DNA from: a bacterium
GTDB taxonomy: Bacteria; Vulcanimicrobiota; Vulcanimicrobiia; Vulcanimicrobiales; Vulcanimicrobiaceae
NCBI GenBank assembly: GCA_021805775.1
Contig: JAJZED010000003.1
Coordinates: forward strand, 169,445-221,113
Direction of reading: 5' to 3'
DNA length: 51,669 nucleotides
In this document: one piece after another, positions 7,922-16,664 of the stretch
Layout of the letters: the number at the start of each line of letters is the position of its first letter
How positions within the stretch are numbered: position 1 is the first letter of the stretch
Translations under genes and position numbers: made by a program
The notes under the pieces: model-generated
The model's database searches: none
What the model was told of the DNA's origin: nothing
Seen by the model: only the letters and a program-made list of their open reading frames with translations

Positions 7922-10900
7922 ATGCGCACCCTCGCGGAAATCTTCGCTCCGGGATCGCCGACGTTACCCGAGGGGCTTCGAACGCTCGACGTTTCGCCCG
8001 AACGTGAGTTGGAACCTGGGATGACGGTGCGCGCGGCCTTCACTTTTACCAACCACGGCGGCGCCCCGGCGACCGGGGTGCGCGTGCGTTTGAACCTCCC
8101 CGAAGGGCTCCTCTATCTCGTCGGTTCCGGGACGCTCGATGGGGCGCTCCTCGACGACGAGCAAGGAAACTCGCCGCTGCTCGCCCGCGCCGGCGCCCCG
8201 ATCGGCGATGTCGCGCCCGGACAGCGCCGCCGCATCGAACTCTGCTATAGCGTTGCGGGAGCGATCGAAAACGGAAGCACCGTCGAAATTCAGGCCGCGG
8301 TCGCCAGCCTCGAACTCGAGCCGGTCGGCTCGAACGTCGTTCGCCTGATCGCGCGCAGCAAGCCCAACCTACGCAACGCCGGCACGATCGCGAGCATCGA
8401 GGCGCGTGGTGCCGCGGTCCCGGGAGGGGAGGCCCTCGTTACGGTCTGCGTCCATAATGCCGGTGCATCGAGCGCGCACGACGTCGTCGCACTCGCTCCC
8501 ATTCCGGAAAATACGCAATACGTGCCGGGCTCGGTTCGCGTGGACGGCCACGAACTTGAAGGCGAGCGAGCTCTTGCCTTCGACCGCCTCTACGCGCCGG
8601 TCATCTCGCGATCGTTGGCCTCCGGAGCGACTGCGACGCTGCAATACCGCGTTCGGATCGAGAGACCGCTGCCCGACGGCACCACGATTCGTTTTCAAAC
8701 GCGCGTGGCGTCGCAGGAAAGCGCGGTTTTCGAACTTCCCGAAAGCGCGCTCACGCTCGCGTCAACGCCCGATTTCTCCGGCGAGCATAACGCGATGCTC
8801 GTCGAGCCGTCGTCGGGCGAGATTCTTCCCGGCCAACGCGTGCGCGTCTCGATCTCGCTGCAGAACGATGGTAGCGCTCGTGCCGAACGCGTCGACCTCG
8901 CTCTCTCCGCAGATGCCGGATTGACGGTCGTTCGCGGTAGCGTGCACCTTGACGGCGTACCGGTGCGCGACCGGAAGCGGGAGAATCTCCGCGTGGAGAT
9001 CGGTGCGCTCGATGCCGGTGAGTCGGCGCAGCTGACGGTCGATTTTGTGCTCGCCTCACCGCAAGCGAACGGGAGCGAACTTGGCCTCGGTGCGCGCGTT
9101 TCGTGGTCGCCTTCCGCTGCGATCGGCGAACGCTATTTCGAACGGCGATTTACCGTCGTTTCGCGCCCGCGTTTCGTCCCGCGCCGAAATCGACTCAAGA
9201 GAATCGGTTCGGGTTCGGTCCATCCGGGCGATCGTATCGGAGCGGAGCTCTCGCTTGCGAATACGGGCTCGGCCGCGGCACACGACGCCGCGCTGACGTT
9301 CGCTCGTGATATCGAGTTGGAGTCGCTCGAAATATTCGAAGACGATACAAGGCTCGCGCTCTCCGATGGCCGGGTAGAGCTCGGCACGCTCGATGCCTTT
9401 ACCGAACGTATTTTTCGTCTGCAAGCGCAGGTGCGCAGCCCGTTGCCGGATCGCACGAACCTCTCGCTTCGCGCCGCCCTCACAACACAAGAACTTGGGG
9501 AGCAATCGCTCGGCGAGATCGTATCGATCGTCGATTCGCACGCATCGTTCACCACCGAACGCTCGCGGCTCGATCGTCGCGAGAGCGAGCCGCTTCGTCC
9601 GAATCGCGTTACCGAAGTCGCGCTCTTTCTCGAAAACGTCGGAACCGATACGGCGCGGAACGTTCGCGTTCGGCTCTTTCTCGCGCCGGAGGCGCGGATC
9701 GAAAGCGTCGAAGGCGCAAAACGTACGAATTCCGCGTTGGACGTCGGTGAAATTCCCGCCGGAGCGAGCGTTGAGGTACTCGTCGGCATCCGTTTGCTGC
9801 GAAATCTCGCGCGCGAATTTCCACTCGCACTCGAGGCGGTCGTCTCCGCAGATGAAATGATTCCGCTACAACTCGAACGTTTCGTTATCGAAACGACAGC
9901 GGAGCCCGATTTTTCCGGCGCCGCTTTGAAAAGCGTACCGAGCGGGAGTATCGAGGCCGGCGAGGGCATCGATTGGACGCTCCGGCTGCGCAACGTCGGC
10001 GACGGCACCGCGCGCCGCGTCGAAGTGGCGATAGAGCAACCGTCGACGCTCATTTACGTTCCGAATTCAACCGCCGTCAACGGCATACCCGTGCGCGATT
10101 TCGGCGCAAAAGCGCCCTTTGCCGCCGAACGCGGCATCGTCTTTACTGCCGTCGAACCGGGGGTTGAAGCCGTCGTTTCTTGGCGCGATATCGCGCACAA
10201 TCAGTTGCAGCTCGGCGAGCGTATCGTGCGTAAGGCGCGCATCGCCTACGACGGCGAGCGAAGCAACGAGGCGGTCTCCGACGAGTTGCAGGTTCGTTCG
10301 ACGCCGTTACTCGCAGGTTCGATCGCCGGGCTCCCCTTCGGGCTCGACGGCGTCGTCGGAGGCCCGTTCGAGGGGCAGCCGGCAACGAACGATTCGCGGC
10401 ACGAGGAGTTGCCGGCGGCGCGACCGGTCGCTGCGAACGGTGAAGCAAACGGTGAAGCAAACGGTGAAGCAAACGGCACTCCAACGGCGACGGGCCTGCG
10501 GATCGGCACGCTGCTCTCGTTGAGCCCGGAGCGTCTTCTGCAGATCGAACGACAACTCGGCGAAATTCGTCCGGGCCGCATCGTCGGCCACCTCTTCGCT
10601 CTGCGCGCTTTGCTTCCCGACAGCATCGGTTCCTCGCCGCTTCCGACGCTCGGTCGGCTCCGCGATATGCTTCGCGAGTCGTTCGACCGGCTCTTTATCA
10701 AACTCCGCATCGCGCATTATGCGATGCTCGAGCGCGAACTCGAAACACCGACGCTGCGCCAGGCGATCGAAGCTGCGCTCGCCGACGCCGCCCTAGCACA
10801 TGGCGAGCCGCCGCTGCCGGCGGGGAGCGCCGCAACGTTGCGCGGGCACGTTGGCGGATCGGAATTACGCGCGCTGTTGGAGCGTATGCCGGAGGCGCCG

Positions 10901-11119
10901 CCGGCGAGTGCGTTGCCGTGGTGCGCCCTCGCGCACCTGCTTCCCGACGACAGCGTCGCTGCCGCACGCTATCGCAGCGCACTCTGCGCGACGCTCGGAG
11001 ATCTCGTCTCGCTCGAACCCGCAGATTTCCTCGACCGGCTGACGCGAAGCTCGGACGAGCGGCTCGACGCCGCCCTTGCGAGCCTGCGCGAGAGCCTTGC
11101 GAGCCTGCAGACGCGATGA
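7922..11119 (+). CDS. Large multi-domain DUF11-like repeat protein without a signal peptide
   Basis: A 1065-aa protein made of about six beta-sandwich repeats of DUF11/CARDB type up to about residue 830. Recurring themes are a VxPGxxV(R)(V/A)xxxxxNxGxAxA opening, a VPGSVxVDG-like middle and a xLxxGxxAxLxxxxxV close. A 12-bp tandem repeat encodes an NGEA-type linker near residue 840. Residues about 860-1060 form a helical domain that also ends the next protein (GHLFALRALLPD here, RHLIAVRRLLPE there). DUF11 proteins are usually exported, yet no signal peptide or anchor is visible after the start at 7922. The stop overlaps the next start (ATGA), implying a complex. Function unknown. Confidence 0.8.
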   Translation: MRTLAEIFAPGSPTLPEGLRTLDVSPERELEPGMTVRAAFTFTNHGGAPATGVRVRLNLPEGLLYLVGSGTLDGALLDDEQGNSPLLARAGAPIGDVAPGQRRRIELCYSVAGAIENGSTVEIQAAVASLELEPVGSNVVRLIARSKPNLRNAGTIASIEARGAAVPGGEALVTVCVHNAGASSAHDVVALAPIPENTQYVPGSVRVDGHELEGERALAFDRLYAPVISRSLASGATATLQYRVRIERPLPDGTTIRFQTRVASQESAVFELPESALTLASTPDFSGEHNAMLVEPSSGEILPGQRVRVSISLQNDGSARAERVDLALSADAGLTVVRGSVHLDGVPVRDRKRENLRVEIGALDAGESAQLTVDFVLASPQANGSELGLGARVSWSPSAAIGERYFERRFTVVSRPRFVPRRNRLKRIGSGSVHPGDRIGAELSLANTGSAAAHDAALTFARDIELESLEIFEDDTRLALSDGRVELGTLDAFTERIFRLQAQVRSPLPDRTNLSLRAALTTQELGEQSLGEIVSIVDSHASFTTERSRLDRRESEPLRPNRVTEVALFLENVGTDTARNVRVRLFLAPEARIESVEGAKRTNSALDVGEIPAGASVEVLVGIRLLRNLAREFPLALEAVVSADEMIPLQLERFVIETTAEPDFSGAALKSVPSGSIEAGEGIDWTLRLRNVGDGTARRVEVAIEQPSTLIYVPNSTAVNGIPVRDFGAKAPFAAERGIVFTAVEPGVEAVVSWRDIAHNQLQLGERIVRKARIAYDGERSNEAVSDELQVRSTPLLAGSIAGLPFGLDGVVGGPFEGQPATNDSRHEELPAARPVAANGEANGEANGEANGTPTATGLRIGTLLSLSPERLLQIERQLGEIRPGRIVGHLFALRALLPDSIGSSPLPTLGRLRDMLRESFDRLFIKLRIAHYAMLERELETPTLRQAIEAALADAALAHGEPPLPAGSAATLRGHVGGSELRALLERMPEAPPASALPWCALAHLLPDDSVAAARYRSALCATLGDLVSLEPADFLDRLTRSSDERLDAALASLRESLASLQTR
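10436..10476 (+). repeat. 12-bp in-frame tandem repeat in a linker
   Basis: Three perfect copies of AACGGTGAAGCA (10436-10447, 10448-10459, 10460-10471) plus AACGG encode a repeated Asn-Gly-Glu-Ala linker between the beta repeats and the helical C-terminal domain. The period is a multiple of three, so slippage would change linker length but keep the frame. Confidence 0.95.
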
Positions 11120-12297
11120 ATATTGCGCTCGTGGTTACTGCACTCTTCGTTATCGGCGCGCTGGTTATCGTTCTCGCGCGATTCTTGCCGAGGAGCGAAC
11201 GGGTCGAACGTGCAGAGCGCGCGGCTCCGCTTCCGCCTTCGGAGCAAACGCCGCCCCTATCGAGCGTCGTCGAACCGCTTTGGGGGGAACGCGAGGAGGC
11301 CGAGTTTTCGCAGCTTCCCGAAGCGGCGCGTTGCGATTTGTTGTTCTCGATCGAAGAGCGGGACGACGACCGGGGCGCTGCCTTGCTGGCCCACGCATTG
11401 ACCGACCGAAGCGAAGTCGTTGCGACCGCCGCCGCCCACGCGTTAATAACGCGCGGTCAGCGCGATACGGTCGAACGCTATCTCGCCACGTGCGATGACG
11501 AACGAAAGCGTTCGATGGCGCGCACGCTGCGCGCGCTCTTTCCCGATCTCGCGGTTGAAGAACCGCACGAGCGGCGGCTCGAAGCGCTATCGACCCCGGT
11601 GCGCGTCGACGGCGGAATCCTCCGGCCGCGCGGAGCGCAGGCGACGCTCGTTCTCGATCTCGCACATCTCCGTCTTCACGAAGAACTGCGTGCGATCGAA
11701 CGAGCGGACAGCGGCGGCATGCTGCGCCATCTCATCGCGGTCCGGCGCTTGTTGCCGGAGAGAGCGGTTGGAGCGGCTCCGGCGCTCGATTCGGCATTGC
11801 GCGCTGCGCGCGACGCAATGAACGCGCCGATCTCGCGCCTGGTGATGACGCTCAATCGCCCGCGCCCGGTCGTTTCGAGTAAAGATATCGAAGACGGCGC
11901 AGGGCGACTTGCGTTACGTTCGTTGCTCGACGTACTTCTCGCGACGCCCGGTGACGCGGAGATGCCGGTAGCGACCGGCGAGATGCGGCTCCTCGCCGGC
12001 ATCGTCGATCTCGACGATCTCGCCAAAGCGCGCGCCCGACTTGAAAACGAACCGATAGGCGCCGCGCTTCCGTGGGTTATCAACGTGCAATTGCTCCCGA
12101 CCGTGCTACTCGTTCGTGGCGAGGAACGCGATATTCTTTCGCAGTATCGCGCGCGCGCGGCCGAGAACCTTGCGGTACTCTGCGAGCTTCCCGTCGCGGA
12201 ATTTCACCGCGTCATTGCGACGCATAGCGATCGCGTTCTCGATACGCTACTCGACGACGCTCTTGCGGAATTGGGCAAGCTCGATGTGGAGGCCTAG
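11116..12297 (+). CDS. Membrane-anchored HEAT-like protein sharing a domain with the DUF11 protein
   Basis: A 393-aa protein with one N-terminal membrane helix (about residues 3-24) followed by basic residues (RFLPRSER). By the positive-inside rule this places the rest in the cytoplasm. A Pro/Glu-rich linker leads to helical repeats resembling HEAT (about 70-150), then a C-terminal domain (about 180-385) that parallels the end of the preceding protein: IER...HLIAVRRLLPE, then ALPW, then an LLP, then YRARAAENLAVLCELP. It is coupled to that gene by a 4-bp overlap and converges on mrdA, sharing a CTAG with its stop. No known family recognised. Confidence 0.78.
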   Translation: MNIALVVTALFVIGALVIVLARFLPRSERVERAERAAPLPPSEQTPPLSSVVEPLWGEREEAEFSQLPEAARCDLLFSIEERDDDRGAALLAHALTDRSEVVATAAAHALITRGQRDTVERYLATCDDERKRSMARTLRALFPDLAVEEPHERRLEALSTPVRVDGGILRPRGAQATLVLDLAHLRLHEELRAIERADSGGMLRHLIAVRRLLPERAVGAAPALDSALRAARDAMNAPISRLVMTLNRPRPVVSSKDIEDGAGRLALRSLLDVLLATPGDAEMPVATGEMRLLAGIVDLDDLAKARARLENEPIGAALPWVINVQLLPTVLLVRGEERDILSQYRARAAENLAVLCELPVAEFHRVIATHSDRVLDTLLDDALAELGKLDVEA

Positions 12298-14150
12298 ACC
12301 TTCAAGCGGAAATAGCGAATCATAATTTTTCGTGCGATCGGGGCGGCGACGTTCGCACCATATCCGCCGCTGCGGTCGACGTAGACGGCGATGACCAGCT
12401 TTGGATGTTTGAGCGGTGCCCAACAAACGAACCACGTCGTATTCGGTCCGTTTCCACCGTCGGTTTCTACCGTTCCCGTCTTTCCGGCAAACGGAAAGCC
12501 GGGTATCGCGAGCCCGTAGGCGGTGCCGACCGCGGAGGTAACCTGCGCCATTCCGGCTCTGACCGCAGCGAGGGATTTCTGCGTTACCGGAACGTGGCGA
12601 ATAATCACCGGAGGAAATACTTTAATCGTTCGGCCGTCGGGGCTGAGAATGCGCGTGACGATGTGCGGCCGATAGAGCGTACCTCCGTTGACGACCGCAG
12701 ATGCGATGTTGGCGATCTGTAACGGCGTCGCTTGCATAGCGCCTTGCCCGATACCGAGAAAACAGGCGTCGCTCGGCTCTTGCGGCAGGCCGTAATGTTT
12801 CATCATCCAGGCGTTGGTCGGCCAATTTCCCTTATTCTCGCCGGGAAGATCGATGCCGGTGCGCGCATCGAGGCCGTATAGCAGCGCGAATTTTCGCAGG
12901 CGCTTGAGGCCGAGCCCCATCGAGAGACGGTAGAAATACCCGTCCGACGATGCCGCGAGCGCCGGCACGAAACTCGTGTATCCGAGCCCGCCCGAAACGA
13001 TATCGCGCGCTATGTAACCGTCACAGTTCCACGCACCGTTGTCGTAGACGATCTGATTGCGGCGAATGACGCCGACGGTAATCGCCGCCGAACCGGTAAC
13101 CATTTTGAAGGTCGAGCCGGTCGGCGTCGCAGCGGCGATGGCGCGATTGAAGAGCGGTTGCGCTGGGTCGGTGAGATAAAACGAAATTTTCCTCGATCGG
13201 TCGAGCGCAAAATCGTTGGGATTGTAGTTGGGGTAGCTCGACATCGCGAGAATGCGGCCGGTCCACGGATCCTCCACGACCACCGCGCCGGAGACCGATT
13301 CACCGCGCTGCACGCGCGCGACGCCGTGGGCGAGCGCGCTCTCGACGATGCGCTGCAAGCGCAGGCTCACCGCGAGCTCGAGCGTGTCGCCGGGCACCGG
13401 CGCCTTGTCGGGCAAGCGGTCGCCGGCGACGACGTTTCCGGCGGCGTCGACAACCACGCGCTGCCCGCCGGGGCGGCCGCGCAGATAGCGATCGTATTCG
13501 TATTCCAAGCCGTCTTTGCCGACGATTGCATTCGGCGAATACCCGTATGGGCGCAAGCGCTTGTATTCCGAAGCGGTGATGAGGCCGACGTATCCGAGCA
13601 TCAGGGAGCCGACGTTGTTATACGGATAGTCGCGTATTGCCTGAACCTCGATATCGACGCCGGGAAGATCTGCGAGGAGCTCCGAGAGGCGAGCGACATC
13701 GGCAACGGAGAGATTGCGCGCGAGCACGACCGGCCCGTAGGGTTCGTAGGTTTGCACCTCCGCGAAATTGCGGTAGTTGACGCCGTTATGGTGATAGAGC
13801 CGATCTTCGAGTTTCGCCGCCGGAAGGTGGATGGTTGCGGCGACGCTCCGCAACTCGCGATGAAGATGCTTGACGAGCGACGGCACCAGCGCGACCACAA
13901 ACGACGGCCGGCTGCGAACCATCACTTTCCCGTGGCGGTCGACAATGAGGCCGCGTGGTGCGGCGACACGAATGAGGCGAATTTGGTTTGCTTCTGCCTG
14001 CGCGCGGTACTCCGCTCCGTGGACGATCTGCACGTCGATGAGTCGCCCCAACAAGACCGCGAAAATCAGGGCTGCAAAAGCCACGAAGCCGGCGAGCCTG
14101 CGTGCCGGGCGTTCGAAGCGCTGGCGCAGCCAAATTCCGGTGTCTTTCAT
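12294..14150 (-). CDS. mrdA: Penicillin-binding protein 2 (peptidoglycan transpeptidase of the Rod complex)
   Basis: A 618-aa class B PBP that cross-links peptidoglycan during cell elongation. It has a cytoplasmic start, one membrane helix (about residues 20-40), a dimerisation/pedestal domain with the PRGLIVDR motif, and a transpeptidase domain with catalytic STFK (near residue 345), SSD (near 401; PBP2s often have SxD rather than SxN) and KTGT (near 557). It is last in the mreC-mreD-mrdA run, and its start overlaps the mreD stop (ATGA). mreB and rodA, usual partners, are not in this window. Confidence 0.95.
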   Translation of the reverse strand: MKDTGIWLRQRFERPARRLAGFVAFAALIFAVLLGRLIDVQIVHGAEYRAQAEANQIRLIRVAAPRGLIVDRHGKVMVRSRPSFVVALVPSLVKHLHRELRSVAATIHLPAAKLEDRLYHHNGVNYRNFAEVQTYEPYGPVVLARNLSVADVARLSELLADLPGVDIEVQAIRDYPYNNVGSLMLGYVGLITASEYKRLRPYGYSPNAIVGKDGLEYEYDRYLRGRPGGQRVVVDAAGNVVAGDRLPDKAPVPGDTLELAVSLRLQRIVESALAHGVARVQRGESVSGAVVVEDPWTGRILAMSSYPNYNPNDFALDRSRKISFYLTDPAQPLFNRAIAAATPTGSTFKMVTGSAAITVGVIRRNQIVYDNGAWNCDGYIARDIVSGGLGYTSFVPALAASSDGYFYRLSMGLGLKRLRKFALLYGLDARTGIDLPGENKGNWPTNAWMMKHYGLPQEPSDACFLGIGQGAMQATPLQIANIASAVVNGGTLYRPHIVTRILSPDGRTIKVFPPVIIRHVPVTQKSLAAVRAGMAQVTSAVGTAYGLAIPGFPFAGKTGTVETDGGNGPNTTWFVCWAPLKHPKLVIAVYVDRSGGYGANVAAPIARKIMIRYFRLKV

Positions 14151-14689
14151 AGATTATCGCGATGGCGGGCGCGGTACCACCATGCAAAGATTCCCAAGCA
14201 AATTGCGTCGAGAATCGACTGTCGTACGGCATCGTGAAAATGGAGGCCGCTCCAGGCAAACGGAGAGCCGGCGATCTGCATCGCCGCCCAGAAGACGGCA
14301 TTACGAATAAAGGTGCCGACGAAGGCGAGTGCGGCATAGAGCAACGGCGAGTCGCTAAAAAAACGTTGTGAGAGCAATGCGGTGAGAACCGCGGCGGCGA
14401 GCGTTGCGAGCATCCACGAGCCGCCCGTCGTTCCGGAGAGCAGATCTTCGCAGAGGCCGGCGACCAGACCGAGCATTGCGGCACGCTGCGGCCCTAAGCG
14501 TACCGAAAACCAAATCACGACGAGGAGCACCGCGCTCGGCGGAATATCCGCCCACGTAAGCCGCGATAGCAGCGTTCCCTGCGCGAGCAATGCGAGCGCC
14601 AACGCAAGCGCGACGTGCCACCACACGGGGTATCGGTAGGGAGTCGCGGGCTCCCTACCGTGCAACGACGAGGAGTCTATCCAAGGCAT
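14147..14689 (-). CDS. mreD: Rod shape-determining protein MreD
   Basis: A 180-aa integral membrane protein of the Rod elongation complex, with five to six hydrophobic helices. Its place between mreC and mrdA is diagnostic. The ATG at 14689 gives a 35-bp overlap with mreC. A GTG at 14626 would give a shorter N-terminus starting just before the first helix, so the exact start is uncertain. GLVAGLCEDLLSG matches the conserved MreD loop (G-x-x-x-G-x-x-x-D). Confidence 0.85.
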   Translation of the reverse strand: MPWIDSSSLHGREPATPYRYPVWWHVALALALALLAQGTLLSRLTWADIPPSAVLLVVIWFSVRLGPQRAAMLGLVAGLCEDLLSGTTGGSWMLATLAAAVLTALLSQRFFSDSPLLYAALAFVGTFIRNAVFWAAMQIAGSPFAWSGLHFHDAVRQSILDAICLGIFAWWYRARHRDNL

Positions 14690-15455
14690 TCAAGCGTACC
14701 GATGGCTGCAAGATAGCGGTCTGATAGAGGCTGGAATCGTTGCGGTCGATCTTAACGATTCGTCCGATGGGAATGCCGGCACGGAACGTGCGCCCGTTTC
14801 CGGTGACGACGATCTCTCCGAGGTGGAGCGGAGCGTCGAGCGTCACGTAATCGAGACGGATGCTTTGGAGATTGCCGCGAGCGATTCCCCACCAGCGCCC
14901 CTTACGAACGATCGCCGGAATGCGGCTCGAAAAATCCGTTGCCAGGACGACCGTCGCATCGAGCGGCGTCACTTGCGTAACGTGGCCGACGACGCCGCCT
15001 GGCGCGAGCACCCCGTCATCGCGACGAACGCCGGCGAGCGAACCGCGATCGATGGTAATGCTGCGCGTCGCCCCCTCCGGAGGGAAGCCGATGACGCGCG
15101 CTTCGATACCGCGCGGGTTGTTTTCGCGCAGTCGGCGGATGCCGGCGATCGCCAGCGCGTCGGCGAGCTCTTGGTGAAGCCGTGCATTCCGTTCGAGCAG
15201 TGCTTGGTTCGCGGCGACGAGCGCAGCGTTTCGCGCGCTCAACGAGGGGAACGAGAGGACGGCGGTCGCACCGCCGCCGACGGCGTTGCCGACCGATGCG
15301 ACGAGGTTCTCCCCTCCGGCGATAAGGTACGAGGCGGCGACGGCGATGGGGCTCGGTTCGCCGCTTCGCTGCGCGCGTACCTGAACGATGGCGAGCAGCG
15401 CTGCCGCGATGACGATCGCAAGGAGAACGAGCAGTTTTCGCTCGTCAGTGCGCAT
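14655..15455 (-). CDS. mreC: Rod shape-determining protein MreC
   Basis: A 266-aa bitopic protein that regulates PBP2 in the Rod complex. It has an N-terminal membrane helix (about residues 7-26), a short coiled coil (about 70-110, with SARNAALVAANQALLERN), then the beta-rich MreC domain ending near residue 262. GVVGHVTQVTPLDATV matches the conserved MreC GxVGxV motif. Its start overlaps the 3' end of maf by 11 bp and its end overlaps mreD. Confidence 0.92.
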   Translation of the reverse strand: MRTDERKLLVLLAIVIAAALLAIVQVRAQRSGEPSPIAVAASYLIAGGENLVASVGNAVGGGATAVLSFPSLSARNAALVAANQALLERNARLHQELADALAIAGIRRLRENNPRGIEARVIGFPPEGATRSITIDRGSLAGVRRDDGVLAPGGVVGHVTQVTPLDATVVLATDFSSRIPAIVRKGRWWGIARGNLQSIRLDYVTLDAPLHLGEIVVTGNGRTFRAGIPIGRIVKIDRNDSSLYQTAILQPSVRLNALDRLLVVAR

Positions 15456-16053
15456 TTGCCGGCTTCGTGGATTCGGGGCGATATCCGCGTGCGCGAAGCG
15501 TGCGCACGACGCGACCGAGGGGTAGCCCCATGACGGTATAAAAATCGCCGACGATCCCGTCGACTAATGCCGCGGCGCGCCCTTGAATGCCGTATCCACC
15601 CGCTTTATCGAATGGTTCGCCGCTCGCGACGTACTCCGCGATTTCATCCCGCCCGATTTCGTGGAAGCGCACGCGCGTCGTTTCGCAAAATTCGACGGTT
15701 GGTTCGTCATCGGGGAAAGCGATCGCCACAGCGGTATGAACGAGGTGTTCGCGGCCGGAGAGCGAGGCGAGCATCGCGCACGCTTCATCGGCATCGCGGG
15801 GTTTATTGAGCGCGCTCCCGTCGCGGTCGACGACGGTGTCGGCGGCAAGCGTCGGGCGATTGAAATTCGTGCCGAGCCGCGCGATAACGTCGCGAAGTTT
15901 CTCGCGCGCATGGCGCTGCGCGAGTTCGCGCGGGGTGAGCGCGGGGTTATCGGGCTCGCCGTACTCGCTTGGAATCACCTCGACGTGCAATCCGAGCGAC
16001 TGCAATAATTCCAGGCGGCGCGGCGAGGCGCTGGCAAGATAGATGCGGTTCAT
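15445..16053 (-). CDS. maf: Maf-family nucleoside triphosphate pyrophosphatase
   Basis: A 202-aa house-cleaning pyrophosphatase that hydrolyses non-canonical or m5U/UTP-type nucleotides. It begins with the family signature LASASPRRLELL and contains AADTVV with the catalytic Asp, the NKPRDADEA motif and GGYGIQG. ATG 16053 is chosen because it puts SASPRR near the N-terminus and overlaps the nadD stop (ATGA); upstream codons would run into nadD. Maf often sits beside mreBCD, as here. Confidence 0.93.
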   Translation of the reverse strand: MNRIYLASASPRRLELLQSLGLHVEVIPSEYGEPDNPALTPRELAQRHAREKLRDVIARLGTNFNRPTLAADTVVDRDGSALNKPRDADEACAMLASLSGREHLVHTAVAIAFPDDEPTVEFCETTRVRFHEIGRDEIAEYVASGEPFDKAGGYGIQGRAAALVDGIVGDFYTVMGLPLGRVVRTLRARGYRPESTKPANAH

Positions 16054-16664
16054 CGTTCGCATTCGGGCTGCCCGTAGAGGCGATGGGTGCGAATATACTG
16101 CCAAACCGCCTCGGGAACGAGATAGCGAATGCTGCGCCCTTGCGCGAGTAGGGTGCGAATCAACGTCGCCGATTCGGGAAGCGCGGGAAGATTGAGCGTG
16201 CCGACGCGTTGGCGCAGGCTCGTCGGAAGGGCGGCGATGACGCGAGCGAGCGCATCGTCGGGAACGCCGGCGCGCGGCGCGATGACGAAACGTTCGAGGC
16301 TGCCGAGTACCTCATCGAGCCGCACCCAATTCGAATTGACGAGCGAGTCGGCACCGATGAGAAACGTAAACGATGCGTCGGGATAGCGCGCGCGCAACCG
16401 CGGCAGAAGATCGGCGGTATAGCCGGTCGCCTCGGGAAGCAGATCGCTATCGTCGAGCGCGAAGCCGCGATTGGTGGCGATCGATCCTAAGATCATCGCG
16501 CAGCGATGTTGGGCATCGGCGATAGCGCCGGTTCGATAGTGCTGGTGCCGAGTGGGAAGAAAGAGTACGCGGTCGAGCCCTTCGCTCAGTCGCGCCGATT
16601 CCGCAACGAAGAGATGCGCGTTATGGATGGGGTCGAAGGTGCCGCCGAAGATGCCGAGTTTCAT
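16050..16664 (-). CDS. nadD: Nicotinate-nucleotide adenylyltransferase
   Basis: A 204-aa enzyme that converts nicotinate mononucleotide to deamido-NAD. It has the nucleotidyltransferase motif GGTFDPIHNAHL (the HxGH-type site appears as HNAH) and the C-terminal SxTxIR-like motif SATLIRTLLAQGRSIRYLVP. Both ends overlap neighbours by 4 bp (obgE upstream, maf downstream). The obgE-nadD order is common in bacteria. rsfS, which often follows nadD, is absent. Confidence 0.95.
   Translation of the reverse strand: MKLGIFGGTFDPIHNAHLFVAESARLSEGLDRVLFLPTRHQHYRTGAIADAQHRCAMILGSIATNRGFALDDSDLLPEATGYTADLLPRLRARYPDASFTFLIGADSLVNSNWVRLDEVLGSLERFVIAPRAGVPDDALARVIAALPTSLRQRVGTLNLPALPESATLIRTLLAQGRSIRYLVPEAVWQYIRTHRLYGQPECER

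Noticed and set aside
8400-10500. Long overlapping frames within the DUF11-like gene
   Set aside because: They are Arg-rich shadow frames typical of GC-rich DNA without family motifs; the main frame has clear repeats.
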